A stretch of DNA of 64,000 nucleotides from an uncultured Lachnospiraceae bacterium (GTDB lineage Bacteria > Bacillota > Clostridia > Lachnospirales > Lachnospiraceae): NCBI GenBank assembly GCA_947626285.1, contig CANQRR010000001.1:1-64000 (forward strand), in the 5' to 3' direction. The notes under the pieces were generated by a model, which worked only from the letters and a program-made list of their open reading frames with translations, was not told where the DNA came from and searched no databases. The position numbers and the translations under genes are program-made. Below, piece by piece: positions 32,192-41,075 of the stretch; position 1 is the first letter of the stretch, and each line of letters begins with the position of its first letter.

Positions 32192-33658
32192 ATGACAACT
32201 TCAGTTTATTTATCAAACAGCACCATTAACGCGGTGGTAGGAAGCGGCGGAAAGAAGGTACGGGTCAAGCGGGTCTGCTCCGTCGAGATTCCGGAGGGCA
32301 GCCTGATCAACGGCATCATCACGAACGAGGTGGATCTTTCAGAACAGCTCAAGGAATTCTGGACGCAGAATAAGCTTCCGAAGAAGGACGTCGCGCTGGT
32401 GATCAACAGCTCGCAGCTCGTGCTGAAGACGCTGACGCTGCCGAAGGCGAACGATAAGAAGATCCGGGAGCTTTTGCCGATGGAGTTCGGGGATGTGTCG
32501 GATCAGAAGGATCCGATCCTCGACTATATGAAGGAATCGACGGATAAGAGCACTGTCTCGGTGCACGCGGTCATGACGGATCGCAGCTTTATCCAAGGTT
32601 ATCTGAATCTGTTCAAGGAACTCGGGATCAAGGTGACTTCCATAAATGTCGCGAGGACCTGCCGCAACAAGCTGCTTGGCACGTTAAAACAGGTGCGCGA
32701 CAAGGTCTGCGTGGTGCATATGATCGACGGCACGAGCATCAACAGCGTGCTCTGGGTGAACGGCGCCTCAGTGTACGCTACGCAGCGCCGTGTGTTCTGT
32801 GAGGCTGGCACGCCGCAGTTCGGCACAGAGCTGGCGCGGCTGGTGAACAACATCCAGCAGTTCGCGATCACTCAGCAGATTCATGAGCAGATTGAGACGG
32901 TCTACCTGGCAGGTGTGCAAGGGGATGAGTTCGAGATCTATCGGCAGGCGCTGGCGGAAGCCGGGACTCCGGGGAGCTGTGAGCTGCTGCAGCCGGAGAA
33001 ACACATCCGCATGCCGAAAGGCATGGAGCGGGAATACGCCAGATACATTGCGGAGCTCGGGAACATGATCCGCGTGAAGCAGGACATCAATCTGGTGATT
33101 CCGGCGCGCAAGAAGGTCAAGGTGAGCACGGAGAGTGGACCGAAGGTCTGGAAGCGCTACGTGATTCCACCGGTCGTTCTTTTGTTGGGCTGCGGCGCGG
33201 TCACCGGTGTCCTGTTCTATCAGGAGCATCTGAAAAAGTCGGAGCTGCAGGAGATACAGGATTACATCAACGCGCCGGACAACGTCGCGGCATGTGCGCA
33301 GGCGGACGAGGTGCAGCGGCAAATCTCGGAGATGTCCGGGAAGATCAGTCAGATCCGCTGGGTGGAGGGTTGTATACTGTCCTACCCGTATATGAACAGC
33401 AGTGTGGTGCAGGCGCTGCAGGCGTACGCCCAGGCGCAGGCGGTGGAGTTGGAGATCAAATCCTACACTGCGGAGAGCGGAAACCTGAGCGTGGACGCCA
33501 AGGCGGAGAACGTGACGCTGATCAATCAGTTTATCGATCAGCTGGAGGCCTCCGGAATCTTTGATGACATTCAGTATTCCGGGTATTCCTATGACGAACA
33601 GACCTTGCTGTATACGATCAACATGAGCTGCTATCTGTCAGAGCACGCGGGAAGGTAG
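32192..33658 (+). CDS. PilM-PilN fusion protein
   Basis: 488 residues. Residues 1-310 are PilM-like: an actin-type ATPase fold with SSQLVLKTLTLPKANDKKIR resembling the PilM core. A transmembrane helix follows (about 326-345, VIPPVVLLLGCGAVTGVLF), then a coiled segment and a ferredoxin-like periplasmic-type domain matching PilN. Normally PilM is soluble and binds the cytoplasmic tail of a separate PilN; here one chain provides both. No separate pilN gene exists between it and pilO. Confidence 0.85.
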   Translation: MTTSVYLSNSTINAVVGSGGKKVRVKRVCSVEIPEGSLINGIITNEVDLSEQLKEFWTQNKLPKKDVALVINSSQLVLKTLTLPKANDKKIRELLPMEFGDVSDQKDPILDYMKESTDKSTVSVHAVMTDRSFIQGYLNLFKELGIKVTSINVARTCRNKLLGTLKQVRDKVCVVHMIDGTSINSVLWVNGASVYATQRRVFCEAGTPQFGTELARLVNNIQQFAITQQIHEQIETVYLAGVQGDEFEIYRQALAEAGTPGSCELLQPEKHIRMPKGMEREYARYIAELGNMIRVKQDINLVIPARKKVKVSTESGPKVWKRYVIPPVVLLLGCGAVTGVLFYQEHLKKSELQEIQDYINAPDNVAACAQADEVQRQISEMSGKISQIRWVEGCILSYPYMNSSVVQALQAYAQAQAVELEIKSYTAESGNLSVDAKAENVTLINQFIDQLEASGIFDDIQYSGYSYDEQTLLYTINMSCYLSEHAGR

Positions 33659-33668
33659 GTGACGAGAC

Positions 33669-34589
33669 ATGCAGATGAAACTGACGAGCAAGGATAAATT
33701 ACTGCTTTCCATACTGGCGATCGTGCTGATTCTGGTGGTCTTTGTCAACTACCTCATCATGCCGACGATGAGGCGGATGGACGATCTGGATCTGGAGATC
33801 TCAGACGCTGAGCTGGAGCAGCAGGAGATGCAGATGAAGATTTCGATGCTGCCCGGATATCAGAAAAATTACGCGGATCTGCAGCAGGCGGCGGCGGATG
33901 AGACCGCTCAGTACTATGACCGTATGACGAGCCAGGAGGTGGACCGTGAGCTCACGAACATCGTGCTAGCTCACGGACTGGAAAGTGTAGGACTGAGTAT
34001 TCAGCCGCTTGCGTTCACAGTGGCGGAACCCTATGGTCGTTCCGAGCTGGCGAGAGCCGAGGAATTACGGGCTGCTGCGGAAGCTGCTGCTGCGGCTGCC
34101 GCAGAGGAGGAGACCGAAAAAGCTCCGGTGACGGACGCGATCGAGGAGGGGATGCAGAACCAGAGGGATGCGTATGAGGCGGCAGCGGCAGCCTATGAAG
34201 ACGACGAACATCCGGTCCGCGTGGACGTGCAGGATCAGATCTACACCTGTGTGGTTCAGCTGTCGGTCGAGGGCGAGGAGGCGAACTACCAGAGCCTGAT
34301 CGACACGCTGGTGAACAGTTATCCGTCGATTCGGGTGACAGGCATCTCCTATCAGGAGACGCAGTCGCGCATGCGCGTGCTGCCGGATGGGAGCACAGAG
34401 CTCGAGGAAGGCCATCGACAGCTTATACTGGATCTGGAGATATACATGTGCGACAAGAGTCTGTACGCACAGGTGGCGGCGCAGAGCGGAACGGACACTA
34501 CGGATCAGGTGAATCAGGTGCTGGATGCGGTGAACAGCTTGCTCGCGGCGACACAGCAGGCGGAGGCGCAGCAGACAGAAGCGCCGTGA
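33669..34589 (+). CDS. pilO: T4P alignment protein PilO-like
   Basis: 306 residues: a short cytoplasmic start, one transmembrane helix (LLLSILAIVLILVVFVNYLI), a coiled coil, an Ala/Glu-rich insertion (about residues 125-180), then an alpha/beta domain and a Gln/Ala-rich tail. The arrangement and position directly after PilM-N (10 nt gap) fit PilO. It would pair with the PilN part of the fusion to link PilC/PilB to the pilins. Confidence 0.8.
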   Translation: MQMKLTSKDKLLLSILAIVLILVVFVNYLIMPTMRRMDDLDLEISDAELEQQEMQMKISMLPGYQKNYADLQQAAADETAQYYDRMTSQEVDRELTNIVLAHGLESVGLSIQPLAFTVAEPYGRSELARAEELRAAAEAAAAAAAEEETEKAPVTDAIEEGMQNQRDAYEAAAAAYEDDEHPVRVDVQDQIYTCVVQLSVEGEEANYQSLIDTLVNSYPSIRVTGISYQETQSRMRVLPDGSTELEEGHRQLILDLEIYMCDKSLYAQVAAQSGTDTTDQVNQVLDAVNSLLAATQQAEAQQTEAP

Positions 34590-34684
34590 CCGTCGGACAG
34601 GGCTTGGAAGCTTTGGCGTCCGCCGGTTGAGACGGTGGGGAAGACAGGATATAGATACAGGGACGAAATGGGAGGTAAGGACGC

Positions 34685-36367
34685 ATGAGCCAGATCAAAA
34701 ATATACGAATCGGTGAAGTACTCAAGGAGTACGGCTACGTCACCGACGAACAGCTTGAGCAGGCGCTGGCTTATCAGAAGGAGCACCGTGACAGCGGCAA
34801 ACGTCTCGGCACGGTGCTGATCGAGCAGGGATATATCTCGGAGCAGCAGATGCTGGAGGCGCTCGCGAGCCGTCTGCAGCTGGAGCGGGTGGATCTCACG
34901 AATCTGCAGATCGATGTTTCGGCGGTGTCGAAGATCCCGCAGCAGCTCGCCGAGAAGTACGACATTCTGGCGCTCTCCGTGCAGGACAATCACATGGTCG
35001 TGGCGACGAACGACCCGTTGAATTTCTACGCGATGGAGGATATCCGCCAGATCACGGGCATGGATCTGGATATCCAGCTGGCGGAGAAGGCGCCTCTGGA
35101 GAAGGCGATCTCCTACTATTATTCCGAGGTTTCCGCGCACCGGGCGGCGAGCACCGCGAATGAAGTGTTCCAGGACGACGAGATGGAGGAGCTGGAGCTT
35201 GAAGAGGGCGACGGCGAGGTGCCGATCATCAAACTCTTAAATAGCCTGGTTCAGCGTGCCTACACGACGAACACGAGTGATATCCACATTGAGCCCTTTG
35301 AGGACAAGACGCTCGTGCGCATGAGGATCGACGGTACGATCGTGGACTATGTAACGCTGCAGAAGGGACTGCACAGCTCTCTGATCGCGCGTATCAAGAT
35401 CATCTCCGGCATGGACATCGCGGAGCGGCGTATCCCGCAGGATGGCCACTGCAAGATGCGCGTGAACGGACAGATGATCAACATCCGTGTGTCGGTCATC
35501 CCGACGGTGTTCGGTGAGAAGGCGGTTCTGCGTCTGTTGGCGAGCAACGCCACGATTGATCACAACCGCACTTACGGCATGACGGACAGCGACTTTGAGA
35601 AATTCTCGCGCATGCTGCGTTCCCCGAACGGGATCATCTATATCACCGGACCGACCGGTTCCGGTAAATCGACGACGCTCTATATGATCCTTGAGGATCT
35701 ATCGCACCGACAGGTAAACATCTCGACGATCGAGGATCCAGTCGAGAAGAACGTCGCGAAGATCAACCAGATGCAGGTGAACAACCAGGCGGGACTGACG
35801 TTTGAGATCGGGCTGCGAGCCCTGCTGCGTCAGGACCCGGACGTTATCATGGTCGGTGAGACGCGTGACGCGGAGACGGCGAGCATATCGATTCGTGCGG
35901 CTATCACGGGCCACCTGGTGCTCTCCACGCTGCATACGAACAGCGCGGTCTCTTCCATCGTTCGTCTTGTGGACATGGGCATGGAGCCGTACATGATCGC
36001 GAACTCCCTTGTGGGCGTGGTGGCGCAGCGTCTGATGCGCAAGGTCTGTCCGTACTGCGCGAAGGATGATGTGCCGAACGAGATGGAGAAGGAGCTTTTG
36101 GGTGAGGACGTTCCGCTGATTAAGCGGCCGCAGGGCTGCAATCGCTGCAACAACACGGGCTATGCCGGACGTACCGCGATCCACGAGATCGTGCTGATCG
36201 ACCACACGATCCGCAAGATGATCTCCGACGGCGCGACGATGGATCAGATTGAAGACTACGCGATCAAGCACCAGGGGATGCGCACTCTGCGGACGCTGGG
36301 CACGGAGCTCGTGAAGCAGGGGATCAGTACGGTCGAGGAACTACAGAAGGTGGCATATTACTCATAA
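34685..36367 (+). CDS. pilB: T4P extension ATPase PilB with MshEN domain
   Basis: 560 residues. The N-terminus has two MshEN-type repeats (RIGEVLKEYGYVTDEQLEQAL and RLGTVLIEQGYISEQQMLEA), a motif known to bind c-di-GMP in MshE/PilB proteins. The GspE ATPase core follows: Walker A GPTGSGKST at residues 322-330, Asp box, Walker B (DPDVIMVGETRD) and His box (LSTLHTN). A zinc knuckle CPYC (455-458) ... CNRC (485-488) follows. It drives pilus assembly in the cytoplasm. Full length for the family. Confidence 0.95.
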   Translation: MSQIKNIRIGEVLKEYGYVTDEQLEQALAYQKEHRDSGKRLGTVLIEQGYISEQQMLEALASRLQLERVDLTNLQIDVSAVSKIPQQLAEKYDILALSVQDNHMVVATNDPLNFYAMEDIRQITGMDLDIQLAEKAPLEKAISYYYSEVSAHRAASTANEVFQDDEMEELELEEGDGEVPIIKLLNSLVQRAYTTNTSDIHIEPFEDKTLVRMRIDGTIVDYVTLQKGLHSSLIARIKIISGMDIAERRIPQDGHCKMRVNGQMINIRVSVIPTVFGEKAVLRLLASNATIDHNRTYGMTDSDFEKFSRMLRSPNGIIYITGPTGSGKSTTLYMILEDLSHRQVNISTIEDPVEKNVAKINQMQVNNQAGLTFEIGLRALLRQDPDVIMVGETRDAETASISIRAAITGHLVLSTLHTNSAVSSIVRLVDMGMEPYMIANSLVGVVAQRLMRKVCPYCAKDDVPNEMEKELLGEDVPLIKRPQGCNRCNNTGYAGRTAIHEIVLIDHTIRKMISDGATMDQIEDYAIKHQGMRTLRTLGTELVKQGISTVEELQKVAYYS

Positions 36368-36558
36368 TTCGTGTTTAGATAAACAGGAACCGCAGGGATT
36401 TCCGGGGCTTTTCCGGCACAAACTGAAAAAAGAAGGTCTTCCGTTTTCCGACGTGTATCTACAGTTTTGCCGGGAAAGTTCCCAGGAAGGGTACCGTGCG
36501 GTTCCGTCTGAAGTTTACTAAATATGAATTTAAATAATGTAGTAGGAGGAGAAAGAAA
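36368..36558 (+). promoter_or_regulatory. Structured intergenic element between pilB and pilT
   Basis: No gene. GGAACCGCA (36386-36394) can pair with TGCGGTTCC (36497-36505), enclosing a second stem CCGGCACAAACTG (36413-36425) with CAGTTTTGCCGG (36462-36473, one bulge) and an inner GAAGGTCTTC palindrome. This would be a folded RNA of about 120 nt ending 50 nt before ATG 36559 (ribosome site AGGAGG). It could be an mRNA-stability or regulatory element uncoupling pilT from pilB. Confidence 0.5.
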
Positions 36559-37605
36559 ATGACAATAGATCAAATCGTACTGGAGGCGCGGAGCAGGAAT
36601 TGCTCGGATGTGCATATCTCGGAGGGAATGGATCTGGTGTTCCGCGTGCACGGGTCGATGACGAGCGCGGGCATCCCGATGAGTCCGCAGGAGACGCGGG
36701 CCGCGATCATGTCGATGATGAACGAGAAGCAGAAAGCGCTTCTGGCGGAGGGGACGGACATTGACTTCTCTTTGACGACCTCAGACGGCAACCGGCAGAG
36801 GGTCAACGTGTTCATGCAGCAGGGCAAGGCCGCGGCTACGATCCGTCTGCTGAACAATACGATTCCGACGCTGGCGGAGCTGAAGCTGCCGGATGTGCTC
36901 AGAGAGATGGCGGAGAAGCCCAGGGGACTGATCCTTGTGACCGGGCCTACCGGAAGCGGTAAGTCCACGACGCTGGCGGCCATGGTGGACCACATCAACG
37001 AGATGGAGGCACGCCACATCATCACGATCGAAGACCCGATCGAGTATGTATACGAGACGAGAAAATCCCTGATCCACCAGAGAGAGGTCGGGCACGACAC
37101 GGTGTCGTTCGCGTCCGCGCTGCGCTCCGCCCTGCGTGAGGACCCGGACGTGATCCTCGTGGGCGAGATGCGTGACTATGAGACGATCTCCGCGGCGCTG
37201 ACGGCGGCTGAGACAGGCCATCTGGTGCTGTCTACCCTGCACACGACGGGCGCGGCGCAGACCGTGGACCGTATCATAGACGCCTGCCCGTCCGAGACGC
37301 AGAACCAGGTGCGCACTCAGCTCTCCGGCGTGTTGAACGGCGTCGTGACGCAGTGTCTGATTCCACTCGCGAGCGGCGGAGGCCGTATCGCGGCGACTGA
37401 GATCCTGGTGGGGACGGACGCGGTGCTGAACCTGATCCGCGAGGCCAAAGCGCATCAGATGGGGACGGCGATGCAGTCCGGCGCGGCCTTCGGCATGCAT
37501 ACGCTGAACAGCGAGCTGTGCCGTCTGGTGAATCAGGGAACGATCACCCCGCAGGCGGCGTACCAGTTCTCAAACGACCGCAAGGATCTGGAACAGTATC
37601 TGTAA
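36559..37605 (+). CDS. pilT: T4P retraction ATPase PilT
   Basis: 348 residues with PilT family landmarks: N-terminal PAS-like domain, Walker A GPTGSGKST (129-137), Asp box (IITIEDPIEYVYE), Walker B DPDVILVGEMRDYET and His box LSTLHTTGAAQTVDRI. It lacks the zinc knuckle and MshEN domains of PilB. AGGAGG about 9 nt before ATG 36559. It powers pilus retraction and so twitching or pilus-driven uptake. Last gene of the pilus island. Confidence 0.95.
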   Translation: MTIDQIVLEARSRNCSDVHISEGMDLVFRVHGSMTSAGIPMSPQETRAAIMSMMNEKQKALLAEGTDIDFSLTTSDGNRQRVNVFMQQGKAAATIRLLNNTIPTLAELKLPDVLREMAEKPRGLILVTGPTGSGKSTTLAAMVDHINEMEARHIITIEDPIEYVYETRKSLIHQREVGHDTVSFASALRSALREDPDVILVGEMRDYETISAALTAAETGHLVLSTLHTTGAAQTVDRIIDACPSETQNQVRTQLSGVLNGVVTQCLIPLASGGGRIAATEILVGTDAVLNLIREAKAHQMGTAMQSGAAFGMHTLNSELCRLVNQGTITPQAAYQFSNDRKDLEQYL

Positions 37606-37618
37606 AGGAAATTTCCTC

Positions 37619-37646
37619 TTGAATTTTTTCATTCCTGCGCTATAAT
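37619..37646 (+). promoter_or_regulatory. Sigma-A promoter of the antiporter gene
   Basis: TTGAAT (37619-37624), 16-bp spacer, TATAAT (37641-37646), about 40 nt before ATG 37688. Confidence 0.75.
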
Positions 37647-37687
37647 TTAGCGGGAATCAATGAGAAAAGGGAAAGAGGAGACATATT

Positions 37688-38962
37688 ATGGAACAATTAT
37701 TCAGCCTGAGTGTCGCGATGATGGCGGGACTTCTGATGTCGCGTGTGGCGAAGCTTTTGAAGCTCCCGGCCGTGACCGCGTACCTCGTGGCAGGCATACT
37801 GGTGGGGCCCTATGTGCTGGGACAGCTCGGCATAGCGGGCCTCGGTTTTCTGAACGCGGCAAATGTGAAGGAGTATTCGGTCTTCTGCGATGTGGCGCTC
37901 GGCTTTATCGCGTTTGATATCGGAAACGAGTTCCGCATTCCGCAGCTCCGGAAGATCGGGCGGCAGGCGACCGTGATTGCGTTTACGCAGGCGCTCGCGG
38001 CGACGTTTCTGGTCGATCTGGCGATGCTTGGACTGCACTGTCTGATGCCGGATGTGATCAGCGTATCGATGGCTCTGGTGTTGGGCGCGATCGCGACGGC
38101 GACGGCTCCGGCCGCGACGCTGATGGTCGTGCGGCAGTATAAGGCGGATGGACCGCTGACACGGATTTTGCTTCCGATCGTCGCGCTGGACGACGCGATC
38201 GGACTGGTCGTGTTCGCGGTATCGACCGGCATCGCTACGGCGCTGGAGAGCGGATCGATCAGCGTGGTGTCGGTTTTGGTGGAGCCTCTGCTTGAGGTAA
38301 TCCTGTCGCTGATTCTGGGTTCTGTGATGGGCGCGCTGCTGACTGTGGCGGAGCGGTATTTCGAGTCGAACAGCCGCCGTCTGTCGATCATCATCACTTT
38401 TGTGCTGTTTACGGTGGCGCTGTCGATGGCGAAGTTTGAGGTCGGTGGGCTGAAGATCGGTTTCTCCTCGCTGCTTGTGTGTATGATGCTTGGCACCGTG
38501 TTCTGCAACATCTGTGACTTCTCAGAAGATATGATGGCGCGCGCGGACAAGTGGACGGCGCCGCTTTTCGTGCTGTTCTTTGTCTTAAGCGGCGCGGAGC
38601 TGGAGCTCGGCGTGTTCGCGAATGTGGCGATCGTCGGCATCGGCGTGACGTATATCGTGTTCCGCTCTTTCGGCAAATACATCGGCGCCTATTTCGGATC
38701 GCGCTGGATGAAGTGCAGCGATGAGATCCGCAAATACCTCGGCATCACGCTGCTCCCGCAGGCGGGCGTGGCGCTTGGCATGTCGATGACCGTGACCGAG
38801 ACGATGGGCGAGGCCGGACGGCTGATCCGGAACATCACGCTGTTCTCTGTGCTCATCTATGAGCTGGCGGGCCCGCTGATGACGAAGATCGCGTTGACGA
38901 AGGCCGGAGAGATCTCACCGAGACCGGAGATCGTCAAGCAGCCGAACCGGAAAGAAGCGTAG
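37688..38962 (+). CDS. CPA2-type cation:proton antiporter
   Basis: 424 residues, about 12-13 transmembrane helices. The pattern RVAKLLKLPAVTAYLVAGILVGP near the start and ALDDAIGLVVFA in the core (ion-binding Asp pair) is typical of the CPA2/Kef-NhaS Na+(K+)/H+ antiporters. There is no C-terminal RCK/TrkA-N domain, so it is the short form. Probable role: monovalent cation and pH homeostasis. Independent transcript with its own promoter and terminator. Confidence 0.88.
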   Translation: MEQLFSLSVAMMAGLLMSRVAKLLKLPAVTAYLVAGILVGPYVLGQLGIAGLGFLNAANVKEYSVFCDVALGFIAFDIGNEFRIPQLRKIGRQATVIAFTQALAATFLVDLAMLGLHCLMPDVISVSMALVLGAIATATAPAATLMVVRQYKADGPLTRILLPIVALDDAIGLVVFAVSTGIATALESGSISVVSVLVEPLLEVILSLILGSVMGALLTVAERYFESNSRRLSIIITFVLFTVALSMAKFEVGGLKIGFSSLLVCMMLGTVFCNICDFSEDMMARADKWTAPLFVLFFVLSGAELELGVFANVAIVGIGVTYIVFRSFGKYIGAYFGSRWMKCSDEIRKYLGITLLPQAGVALGMSMTVTETMGEAGRLIRNITLFSVLIYELAGPLMTKIALTKAGEISPRPEIVKQPNRKEA

Positions 38963-38973
38963 AAAAGGCATAG

Positions 38974-39030
38974 AGATATCGGAAAGGCACGAAGACACCG
39001 GAAAGTCACAAAGATATCGGAAAGACGCGA
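38974..39030 (+). repeat. Three tandem 19-bp repeats
   Basis: Three units of the form AGAtatCGGAAAGncncgA lie at 38974-38992, 38993-39011 and 39012-39030, with a partial fourth. They occupy the 3' untranslated region between the antiporter stop codon and its terminator. Confidence 0.7.
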
Positions 39031-39059
39031 AAGCGTCGGATAACAAAACAGGTGAAAAG

Positions 39060-39120
39060 AGGGCTGTTCCCGAAGCATACCGGAAATCAAAACGGTTTGC
39101 TCCGCGGACAGCCCTTTTTA
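39060..39120 (+). terminator. Terminator of the antiporter gene
   Basis: AGGGCTGT (39060-39067) pairs with ACAGCCCT (39108-39115), enclosing a secondary stem, followed by TTTTTATT. Confidence 0.8.
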
Positions 39121-39347
39121 TTGGGAGTCCGTGGCCTATCGGAAAAATGATGTTTGTGCTGTGTCGTCTAATAAGAGAGTCGGAGCGCTTTGAACGTTTG
39201 AGATTTGTGCCTGAAATAGATCGTGATTCATGGCAAAGTGTGTGAAGCGTTTTTTGATAGATATGGTTTACCACTGTGAAAAATGGGAAATGTTTTAGGC
39301 AAAGAAACTTGAAAAAGGAATAGTCAGAGTAACAGAAAGAGGTCTGT
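39121..39347. other. Intergenic stretch upstream of the YitT gene
   Basis: About 225 bases without a gene. No consensus promoter was identified; AGAAAGAGG lies shortly before ATG 39348. Confidence 0.35.
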
Positions 39348-40220
39348 ATGGGAGAGGAAAAAAAGAACCGGATAATGAGCCGGTGGGTTTTGGATGTGTT
39401 GGTGGACGTCTGCAGCGGCGTCCTGCTGGCGGCGGCGATCTACAGTTTCGCGATACCGGCAGGGTTTCCGATGTCCGGGGTGTCCGGGCTGGCGCTGATC
39501 GCGTACCGCCTGTTTGACATTCCGGTTGGCACGATGACGATCCTGCTGAATATCCCGATCGCGCTTGCCTGTTACCACACGCTGGGGCGTCATTTTTATC
39601 TGCGTTCGATAAAGACTGTGCTGATCACATCGACGATCATGAATGTGTTAGGACCGAGGCTTCCCGCTTATCACGGGGAACTGTTGCTTGCCGCGATCTG
39701 TGCGGGCGTGCTCTGCGGGATCGGCTACGGGATCGTTTTCATGCGCGGGTCATCGACGGGAGGGTTTGACTTTATCATCATGACGGTGCACCACTACAAG
39801 CCGCATTTGTCGGTCGGCAGGATCGCTCTGGTGCAGGACGCGGCGGTGATCGGGGCGGGCGCGGCCTTGCTGGGAAGTGTGGACGCGGCAATCTACGGCT
39901 GGATCTTGGCCTATCTCTATTCCCGCGTCATGGACAAGCTGCTCTACGGCGGAGGCGGCAAGCTGACAATGATTATCACGGACTTTCCAAGGGAGATGGT
40001 GCGCGCCGTGGATGAGATTGCGGGCCGCGGAGCGACGATCCTGAAGGCGACCGGCGGCTACTCCGGAGCCGATAAGCAGGTGGTGCTCTGCGCGAGCAAC
40101 AACAAGGAAATGTACGCGATTCGGAAGCGCGCGCACGAGGTGGATCCGGGCGCGTTCGTGATCATCGTGGAGTCGAATGAGGTGATCGGAGAAGGATTCC
40201 TTGCGCCCTCCATTTCTTAA
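39348..40220 (+). CDS. YitT family membrane protein (DUF161/DUF2179)
   Basis: 290 residues: five to six transmembrane helices in residues 12-200 (YitT_membrane), then a C-terminal DUF2179 domain (GRGATILKATGGYSGADKQV...AFVIIVESNEVIGEGF). The architecture is full length and typical of Firmicutes YitT/YpjC/YqfU paralogues. The transported substrate is not established. Monocistronic; the next gene has its own promoter. Confidence 0.9.
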   Translation: MGEEKKNRIMSRWVLDVLVDVCSGVLLAAAIYSFAIPAGFPMSGVSGLALIAYRLFDIPVGTMTILLNIPIALACYHTLGRHFYLRSIKTVLITSTIMNVLGPRLPAYHGELLLAAICAGVLCGIGYGIVFMRGSSTGGFDFIIMTVHHYKPHLSVGRIALVQDAAVIGAGAALLGSVDAAIYGWILAYLYSRVMDKLLYGGGGKLTMIITDFPREMVRAVDEIAGRGATILKATGGYSGADKQVVLCASNNKEMYAIRKRAHEVDPGAFVIIVESNEVIGEGFLAPSIS

Positions 40221-40246
40221 GATTAATATAAGCTTTTCCACCGCGC

Positions 40247-40275
40247 TTGTGAGTGTCCGGAAACTGTGATAGGAT
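40247..40275 (+). promoter_or_regulatory. Promoter of the two-component operon
   Basis: TTGTGA (40247-40252), 17-bp spacer, TAGGAT (40270-40275), about 115 nt before the response regulator start. Confidence 0.55.
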
Positions 40276-40391
40276 AAAAACGGTCTGTGCGACAATGAAT
40301 TCAGAGCATGAGACAGAATCTGTAATAGAGAAATGCAATAAAGAATGCAGCAGGGAATACAACAGAGAACATACAACGGAGAGTTTTTGAT

Positions 40392-41048
40392 ATGATTAAG
40401 ATTCTGATCGTAGACGACGAGGAGGCGATCGCCAATCTGATCCGCATGAATCTGGTGAAAGCCGGGTACCAGTGCGAGGTGGCTTCGGACGGGGAGGAGG
40501 CGGCGAACGCGATTGAAAACCGCCCGTTCGACCTGATCCTGCTGGACATCATGCTGCCGAAGCTGAACGGTTACGAGGTGCTGGAGTACGCCAAGACGAT
40601 GGACATTCCGGTCATCTTTCTGACAGCGATGGGCGAGACGCAGCAGAAGGTGAAGGGCTTGAAGCTGGGCGCGGAGGATTACATCGCGAAGCCGTTTGAG
40701 ATCGCGGAGCTTCTGGCGCGGGTGGAGACGGTGCTGCGCAGGTATAAGAAGACCGAGCGCAGGATACGGATCCTGGATATCGAGATCGACACGGATTCGA
40801 GAACCGTCCTGCAGGGCGGACGTCCGGTCGACCTGACGACGAAGGAGTACGAGCTGCTTCTGCTTTTTGTGCGCAACAAAAACCGCGCGCTTTACCGCGA
40901 GACGATCTACGAGAATGTGTGGGGCGGCGAGTACAGCGGGACCGGCAGGACCGTGGACCTGCATGTGCAGCGTCTGAAGAAGAAGCTGGGGCTGGAAGAC
41001 CATATCACAGCGATCTACAAGGTGGGTTACCGCTTTTCAGATATGTGA
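40392..41048 (+). CDS. OmpR/PhoB-family response regulator
   Basis: 218 residues. Receiver domain with acidic pocket (VDDEEAI), phosphoacceptor Asp52 (LLDIMLP), Thr (FLTAM) and Lys (IAKPF), then a winged-helix DNA-binding domain (residues about 125-217) with DLHVQRLKKKLG. The cognate kinase follows 27 nt later. The inducing signal is unknown. Confidence 0.95.
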   Translation: MIKILIVDDEEAIANLIRMNLVKAGYQCEVASDGEEAANAIENRPFDLILLDIMLPKLNGYEVLEYAKTMDIPVIFLTAMGETQQKVKGLKLGAEDYIAKPFEIAELLARVETVLRRYKKTERRIRILDIEIDTDSRTVLQGGRPVDLTTKEYELLLLFVRNKNRALYRETIYENVWGGEYSGTGRTVDLHVQRLKKKLGLEDHITAIYKVGYRFSDM

Positions 41049-41075
41049 TCATGTGGGGGAAAGGAGGAGCATGCG

